Positions 6,101 through 7,841 of a DNA stretch of 7,841 bases are shown here, piece after piece. The notes under the pieces are model-generated. The model was not told where the DNA came from, did no database searches, and saw only the letters and a program-made list of their open reading frames with translations. The DNA is from Caldilineae bacterium. Lineage in GTDB: Bacteria > Chloroflexota > Anaerolineae > J102. Position numbers and translations under genes: made by a program. Position 1 is the stretch's first letter. Each line of letters starts with the position of its first letter. Where the stretch lies: the NCBI GenBank assembly GCA_011192085.1, contig DUEQ01000236.1, positions 1 to 7,841 of the forward strand, given 5' to 3'.

Positions 6101-7762
6101 GGGCAGCAGGTCCGCCAGCACGGGGTTGTCCAGGGGAAGGTGCGCCGCGGACTCGTTGCGCACGCTGACGGTGAAATCCACATATTCCAGGGGCAGCACG
6201 GTCCCTGCGTTGGCGGTTTTGCCTGGGCGGGGGATGGCGCGCTCATCGATGATGCTCACCGTGGCGCAGGCGCTGTCCGTGATGGCCTGGTCTGCGGTAA
6301 AACCTGTGCAGTTGTCGAAGGTGGCCGCAGGGTCGACGGGGGTGATGGCGGGGTCCATCTGGGCGATGACGGTGGATGACCAATCCCCGCCTATGGCTAC
6401 CGCGCCCAGTTCCCACCGCAATTGGGTGATCCTGCTCCCCCCTTGTAGATCGAGAGTCGTGGCGTCGATGGTCGCATCCGCGCTGTAGGGATTGCCGGGC
6501 AGGGCGATCCAGGCAGCGCCATCCACCTGATAATAGCCGGTGACCCCGTTGCCGGGGTCGGAAGCCGGGCCGATGGTGAAGCTCTGCAGGATGACCTCGG
6601 CCGGGATCGTGTCTGTGACCACGACGTTGGTCAGGTTCTCGTAGCCGGTATTGCTGAATCCAACCTGATAGGTGATGTTCTCGCCGGGCAGGGCTTCGGC
6701 TCCATCGTAGGAGGAGGGGCTGGTGGCGGATTTGCTGCTGGTTCCCTCTGGGTAGGGCTGTTCAATGCTGATGATCAGGTCGTCGGTCAGGGTCCGTTCG
6801 GTCTGGCCGTTGCAATAGGCGGGCAGGTTGGCGGGGTCGTCGCATCCTTCGGGTGTGCCGGTGGCTTCCATGACGTTGGTTTGCGTCGCGCCCGGGTCCG
6901 CGTCATATTGCAGCGTGATCTGGCGGGTCATATCCGCGCCTACCTGGACATCGGGCAGGTTGTACCAGGTGACGGTGCGGGGGGAGACGGTGTCGTCATA
7001 CACCCAACATTCGGGATCTCCTGCGCCCGGCGGGACATTGCCCGCACACTGGTTGCCCTGGGCGTCGATGAATGTGGCGTCGTCGGGCAGGTAATCGGTG
7101 AGGGTGACCGCGGTAAAGTCGACTCCGCCCTGGTCATCGGGGCTGCGCACACTCAGATCGAAAACGGTGGGGAAGCCGATGATGGCCGGGCCGCCGGTCT
7201 TCTCCGCGTACATCTCGAAGGCCCCTGTGACCGTGGTGGTGACCGGGGGCGATGTCACATCCGCAGCGTTGGATGCGGAGAAGGTGGCGGTGTTGGTGGC
7301 AGTCGTGCCGGGAATGGCGCCGGGGGGAAAGCGCACCTGGAATTTGAGGATGCCGGTGCTGCCCGCGGGCAGGGGATTCGCAAACGTCCAGGTCACGGTA
7401 TGGGGGCCGGGATCGTAGCTGGCCGACGCTATGTGGGGGGTTGTGGTCAAGCTGCCGGGGATGAATTCCACTTCAGGGGGGAGGGGATCGGTGATGACTG
7501 CGTCCAGACAGTCTTCGGTGATGCTGGCGCATCGATAGTTGAACACATATTCAAAGGGCTGGCCCGATTCCACCTCGGCCTGATACGCGGTTTTGGTAAG
7601 CTCCAATTCGGGCCCGCCCTGAGCCAAAATGTTCTGGGCTTGGAACAGAAGAGCGAGGCCCAGGAGCAGGAGGGAAAAGAGGACGCGGCGCGCGCCAATA
7701 TGCCCGAAACGACGTCCCACCCACGTCGCGGGCAACTCGATAAACCATTTCCATTTTTTCAT
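1..7762 (-). CDS. Giant exported DUF11 / SdrD_B / GEVED repeat surface protein, partial (C-terminus beyond left edge)
   Basis: One frame is open from the ATG at 7760-7762 to the left edge: 2587 codons, no stop. I checked the frame at more than 20 landmarks and saw no frameshift. The start is supported by a GGAG 8 nt upstream, a signal peptide directly after it, and an in-frame TAA at 7823-7825 that limits any upstream extension to 20 codons. Domains in order: signal peptide 1-47; DUF11-like domains about 52-950; SdrD_B-like 951-1090; GEVED 1091-1286; alternating DUF11-like A-B-A-B 1287-1895; GEVED 1896-2078; SdrD_B-like 2079-2541; partial DUF11-like 2542 onward. These families are extracytoplasmic beta-sandwich modules of bacterial adhesins and wall or sheath proteins; no catalytic motif is visible. 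The protein is Asp/Thr-rich and Lys-poor. Role as adhesin, stalk or envelope protein is inferred. The sorting signal (LPXTG, transmembrane anchor or other) lies outside the window. The reading frame is certain; exact function is not. Confidence 0.96.
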   Translation of the reverse strand, partial: MKKWKWFIELPATWVGRRFGHIGARRVLFSLLLLGLALLFQAQNILAQGGPELELTKTAYQAEVESGQPFEYVFNYRCASITEDCLDAVITDPLPPEVEFIPGSLTTTPHIASASYDPGPHTVTWTFANPLPAGSTGILKFQVRFPPGAIPGTTATNTATFSASNAADVTSPPVTTTVTGAFEMYAEKTGGPAIIGFPTVFDLSVRSPDDQGGVDFTAVTLTDYLPDDATFIDAQGNQCAGNVPPGAGDPECWVYDDTVSPRTVTWYNLPDVQVGADMTRQITLQYDADPGATQTNVMEATGTPEGCDDPANLPAYCNGQTERTLTDDLIISIEQPYPEGTSSKSATSPSSYDGAEALPGENITYQVGFSNTGYENLTNVVVTDTIPAEVILQSFTIGPASDPGNGVTGYYQVDGAAWIALPGNPYSADATIDATTLDLQGGSRITQLRWELGAVAIGGDWSSTVIAQMDPAITPVDPAATFDNCTGFTADQAITDSACATVSIIDERAIPRPGKTANAGTVLPLEYVDFTVSVRNESAAHLPLDNPVLADLLPAEFDYVAGSAAILSKPAGAPDPNFEVIPNYHGTGRTLLRWTWQDRSGGGCDSASIEGTCGVDASYSFQPGETAQITFTAQVKDRTPPGTVVNEAIIVDWTGPTDPDNPGSSDSRQILLCEPPDQYQDTHDLDDDGNTAELSCLAAESIEIGVYLAMDSEKWVRGSIDCSTYTADPACEPDDFNKLGLTTPGGIIDWKVETINNSNVPVTDIEFIDISPYIGDTGVIDLSPRLSQWRPNLQSEVVDFSGVITYTVFYSTSANPCRPELVPSGPPGCEAPMWSTTLPQDPTSVQSIKVSFCNFDANGNKLDCLRLAPGDTLTFAWRTVAPNGAPGDASCSTPLDDSFDPAANPDCQIAWNSFGFKAVEFRDRDEDGVNDPGHLKLLPSEPIRVGVRVAPKQPINLGDYVWLDVAGIQDDGIQQPEEQQAPWGVNGVRVELWDDLGLVMYDYRYTGPDHNGNPGYYLFPDLAPGNYRLRFFPPAGYTVVPANQGGDDALDSDGETQGTDPEYGVYYETTTVTLSPTITEDLTWDFGMYLPTDYSDAPFDNAVDFYPTSAVALDNAGLNPADAARHVLRNDLRLGATVDDELDGLPEIPAWGDDQDGAPDDEDGVAFDAYLGSPALPSAIMVIGETSAWDVTLTVPDDDILGDAYLNAWVDFNRDGDWADAGEQITTDTLAAQGTTDGTLSLSIPVPADAAPGVTHARFRLSYAQGLGPTGAVNYGEVEDYQVQLISPPEKSIVATSEAHTTNADLTIGEIVRYKLTVSVPEGDLSNFVITDTLPAGLMYLDDGTVSHSFTSDSGMTSTQFTVSGGPFGDGVAPIFSLGTVTNPDQDDNEEFVEIEFNALVLNVDGNVAGVSLDNAFQVTYDTFDYTAAPASITLVEPSVSIVKTVTTSPPIDAGDEVTYQLTLTNEGNASTAFDLAVDDILDPNLDLTDPNNVSWTAPAYAIIANNSDAINDEVHLIINKLEPGDQVTILITVTIRTSVSSGEIIPNTAALAYTSLPGANGTASNPTGSTTPGNTGDQNGERDYGPSDSQDITIDSPQVDKLDPTPTDYTIGEDITYDIKVTLPEGTTQSLVVVDDLPPGLAYLSHTIITTAAASGGRLGEDFNGAFTNDPPTVTAPGGSGDDVTFDFGDTTTAADNNAGNNAFLIEIVARVLDVADNSNGDLKDNIGRVRYTNPNTGNTEETTDTATIGIIEPLLAITKEVVSLPDPIGPGGQIAYRITIEHMPASALDAYDVVVTDNLPSSLTNGQVTSTSPVTLTWSYDPATGILRIPASGSFDIPLGAVYTIDYTAEITNEADPGAAIENHAAAIWSSMDGEFASRERDYSDNDAIIIQAEGEFGDLPDGPYPTLYANNGARHLIPTGATAFLGAQLDAEINGQPNAGATGDDDAGSDDEDGVIFLTPVIAGSPAQIQVTVSVDGYLHGWIDFDANGVLDDITITAVDGSTITPTAMRDYPITAGTHTFTFTTPITATNLSALYSRFRFTSYDTTTDPPNDPPGQLSYNGLALDGEVEDYVLMSLGNVVWFDEDGDGVQDAGEPPIENVIVNLLDSTGAAVTDADGVPIVAVTDVNGRYNFGGLPPGDYIVEIAASNWNTGNPFGSDGLYPSAYGSPGQGGDDQDNTDDNGDHDGAAAIGNGARSGIISLIPGQEPVNEDPQETTSNANSDLTIDFGFTLPVSVGSLVWRDENANGVQDAGEPPIEGAIVTLLDSGGNPVTSDLNGAAINPLTTGADGIYHFTNLPPGDYMIQVEPPAGMKPTPIQTADPDDNDNTDSNIATETSPGVYRSDPVTLSIGGEPTNELFADGSSDQDGHRDASGNMTVDFGFIRPVSVGSLVWSDLDINGVQDAGEPGIANATVTLLDSGGNPVTSDLDGNAINPVTTGADGLYHFTNLPPGDYIISVQPPAGFSPTPPQETDPNTDDNTDSNIAQESAPGLYRSGVVSLTINGEPTGETFADSSPDQDGNPDGDGNMTIDFGFYATSSYTLTKTLNTPGAIRVGDPISFTIAITNTGASWIAQLPLSDAYDTT
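140..595 (-). repeat. SdrD_B-like domain 4, second copy of the 456-bp tandem repeat (residues 2390-2541)
   Basis: Begins SVGSLVWSDLDINGVQDAGE (W2396, exactly 152 residues after W2244), then ATVTLLDSGGNPVTSDLDG, TGADGLYHFTNLPPGDY, a second half SPGLYRSGVVSLTINGEPT-type segment and DFGF (2534-2537). The very conserved centre with more diverged ends points to recent duplication followed by divergence, or to gene conversion of the centre. Confidence 0.9.
596..1051 (-). repeat. SdrD_B-like domain 3, first copy of the 456-bp tandem repeat (residues 2238-2389)
   Basis: Begins SVGSLVWRDENANGVQDAGE (W2244), then AIVTLLDSGGNPVTSDLNG, TGADGIYHFTNLPPGDY and the closing VDFGF. It aligns without gaps to the next 152 residues. 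The nucleotide core at 847-971 matches 391-515 with about 7 differences in 125 by eye. It carries the only lysine (K2316) between residues 1761 and 2547. Confidence 0.9.
1052..1528 (-). other. SdrD_B-like domain 2 (residues 2079-2237)
   Basis: Opens with LGNVVWFDEDGDGVQDAGEP, where the D-E-D-G-D-G loop around 2087-2092 matches the calcium-binding loop of SdrD_B modules. It continues with a VNLLDSTG strand, DVNGRYNFGGLPPGDYIVEI, an Asp/Gly-rich loop (GGDDQDNTDDNGDHDG) and the closing IDFGF. At about 159 residues it is slightly longer than the two copies that follow, with an insertion in the second half. It has no lysine. Confidence 0.85.
1529..2077 (-). other. GEVED-type domain 2 with acidic lead-in (residues 1896-2078)
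   Basis: Same plan as the first GEVED domain: GEFGDLPD, A-R-H (1916-1918), L-G-A-Q-L-D-A-E-I-N-G-Q-P, the acidic run GDDDAGSDDEDGV (1946-1958), GWIDFDANG (1984-1992), a SRFRFTS strand and GEVEDYV (2070-2076). It is shorter than the first because the region around the W-I-D-F loop is reduced. It passes without a linker into the next SdrD_B-like domain (MSLGNVVWFDEDGDG). It contains no cysteine or lysine. Confidence 0.85.
2078..3904 (-). repeat. Two-domain DUF11-like module present twice, order A-B-A-B (residues 1287-1895)
   Basis: Unit A occurs at 1287-1434 and 1597-1751. Both have TIGE (1307-1310 and 1611-1614), V-x-x-PEG, a D-x-LP-x-GL-x-YL turn and a late I-x-F/V-x-A-x-V-L-x-V strand. Unit B occurs at 1435-1596 and 1752-1895. 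Both start E-P-x-x-x-I-x-K (E1437, E1754), have a G-x-x-x-x-Y-x-x-T-x strand and end with E-R-D-Y (1582-1585 and 1882-1885). Matching landmarks are 300-317 residues apart, so the two-domain module was most likely duplicated as a unit and has since diverged widely. The units are DUF11-type extracellular modules. Confidence 0.7.
3905..4492 (-). other. GEVED-type domain 1 with acidic lead-in (residues 1091-1286)
   Basis: The lead-in carries the pattern that commonly precedes GEVED domains: DYSDAP, A-R-H (1124-1126), L-G-A-x-V-D-D-E-L-D-G, and the acidic run WGDDQDGAPDDEDGV (1151-1165). The domain proper has AWVDFNRDGDW (1208-1218), GEQI (1222-1225), an HARFRLSY strand and the signature GEVEDYQV (1276-1283). 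GEVED domains are beta-sandwich modules of secreted bacterial proteins, often beside SdrD_B and DUF11 units; the Asp-rich loops suggest calcium binding (inference). There are no cysteines or lysines in the segment. Confidence 0.85.
4493..4912 (-). other. SdrD_B/Cna_B-like domain 1 (residues 951-1090)
   Basis: The segment opens with LGDYVWLD (957-964), continues with GVRVELWDD and the strand-turn pattern G-x-Y-x-F-P-D-L-A-P-G-N-Y-R-L, and closes with WDFGMYLP (F1086). This is the SdrD_B/Cna_B fold pattern used as spacer modules in surface proteins. It is the most divergent of the four copies: the usual D-x-N-x-D-G-x-Q-D calcium loop after the first strand is replaced by D-V-A-G-I-Q-D-D-G, and the insertion after it is longer. 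It sits directly before GEVED domain 1. Confidence 0.75.
4913..5722 (-). other. Poorly assigned beta-rich segment with paired cysteines (residues 681-950)
   Basis: About 270 residues that only partly resemble DUF11. A core near 745-790 (IDWKVETINNSNVPVTDIEF) has the DUF11-like N-x-S/T and V-T-D-I strands, but the remainder is longer than a usual unit. Cysteines pair as 696 (with 673 upstream), 722/731, 817/829, 853/864 and 891/907. Near the end, DRDEDGVND (923-931) looks like an acidic calcium-binding loop and precedes the change to the cysteine-free half. It may be one large domain or two divergent ones; I do not recognise a named family for the whole. Confidence 0.5.
5723..7609 (-). other. 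N-terminal tract of four DUF11-like domains with paired cysteines (residues 52-680)
   Basis: Four divergent DUF11-like units can be marked at about residues 52-180, 181-328, 329-508 and 509-680. They share the family pattern of a Thr/Gly-rich opening strand, a Y-x-V/F-x-x-x-N strand (for example GENITYQVGFSNTG at 360-373), then a D-x-L/I-P turn (TDPLPPEV in the first, TDYLPDDA in the second, TDTIPAEV at 383-390, and ADLLPAEF in the fourth). DUF11 domains are extracellular immunoglobulin-like modules found in tandem in very large bacterial surface proteins. Cysteines occur as close pairs: 78/85, 239/252, 307/317, 485/499, 604/613, plus C673. The boundaries are approximate. The second unit is the least typical. 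Confidence 0.75.
7622..7762 (-). other. Signal peptide (residues 1-47) with a long basic N-region
   Basis: Residues 1-26 are basic and tryptophan-rich, starting MKKWKWF and containing Arg pairs at 17-18 and 25-26. A hydrophobic core runs from about V27 to F40 (VLFSLLLLGLALLF). The best cleavage site by eye is after A47 (I-L-A, then QGG); after A42 is possible. The mature part begins with acidic, Thr-rich DUF11-like sequence, as expected for export. The N-region is longer than that of an ordinary Sec signal. Neither Arg pair is followed by a convincing full Tat consensus, so Sec export is the simpler reading. Confidence 0.85.
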
Positions 7763-7841
7763 GAGATAATCTCCGTGAGTCAAGAATGCCAAGCGCGCTC
7801 CTGCAAAAGGCGCCACCCAAACTTACGAACCGGGTGAAAAA
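7763..7841 (-). other. Upstream leader of the CDS (edge of window)
   Basis: These 79 bases hold the ribosome-binding site and an in-frame TAA at 7823-7825. I see no convincing -35/-10 pair, hairpin terminator or end of another gene. The promoter is probably further upstream, outside the window, or of a type I cannot recognise by eye. Confidence 0.6.
7771..7774 (-). promoter_or_regulatory. Shine-Dalgarno GGAG for the giant CDS
   Basis: On the minus strand GGAG lies 8 nt upstream of the ATG at 7762, inside ACGGAGATTATCTC. This good match and spacing decide the start over the in-frame GTG (7814-7816) and TTG codons further upstream, which are followed by sequence that does not resemble a signal peptide. 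Confidence 0.85.

Noticed and set aside
6881..7837. Plus-strand open frame of 318 codons overlapping the gene start
   Set aside because: It is fully antisense to the signal peptide and first DUF11-like domains, has Arg/Gly-rich low-order sequence with no recognisable domain, and its presence is explained by the codon bias of a high-GC gene on the other strand.
7763..7841. Possible promoter (TTGGCA or TTGACT on the minus strand, with TATCTC near the start)
   Set aside because: The only -10-like sequence overlaps the space between the ribosome-binding site and the ATG, which would leave no leader, so it is not a credible promoter.
7832..7841. A-run at the right edge as part of a terminator
   Set aside because: Only five A residues are visible and no hairpin is seen beside them.
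1..7841. A hidden multi-gene system or mobile element
   Set aside because: One coding frame fills the window; I found no second gene, transposase, inverted terminal repeats, attachment site or RNA gene.

Overview
The window is almost entirely one gene on the minus strand. A single reading frame opens at an ATG at 7760-7762, just downstream of a GGAG ribosome-binding site, and stays open for 2587 codons until it leaves the left edge. The product is a giant exported, repeat-built surface or extracellular protein. Neither its C-terminus nor its cell-anchoring signal is visible. The 79 bases at the right edge are the upstream leader. I see no RNA genes, CRISPR array, transposase or second protein-coding gene.

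Layout of the protein, N to C (right to left on the map): signal peptide (residues 1-47); about 900 residues of divergent DUF11-like beta-sandwich domains that hold all 20 cysteines of the visible protein; an SdrD_B/Cna_B-like domain; a GEVED-type domain with its acidic lead-in; a two-domain DUF11-like module present twice (A-B-A-B); a second GEVED-type domain; three consecutive SdrD_B-like domains, the last two a 152-residue (456 bp) tandem duplication with a nearly identical core; and the start of another DUF11-like domain cut by the edge. The order SdrD_B, GEVED, (A-B)x2, GEVED, SdrD_B is roughly mirror-symmetric.

The organism is a high-GC bacterium (GC well above half by eye). Giant DUF11/SdrD_B/GEVED mosaics of this kind are common in Chloroflexota (Anaerolineae-like lineages) and also occur in cyanobacteria, Verrucomicrobiota, Planctomycetota and Bacteroidota. 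I lean weakly to Chloroflexota, but nothing here proves it. The protein probably forms a long acidic, calcium-stiffened stalk used in adhesion, envelope structure or a multicellular sheath. That role is inferred from domain type; no enzyme motif is visible. I found no evidence of a new multi-gene system. The points of interest are internal to this protein: its mirrored architecture, its sharp partition of cysteine and lysine, and its recent internal duplication.
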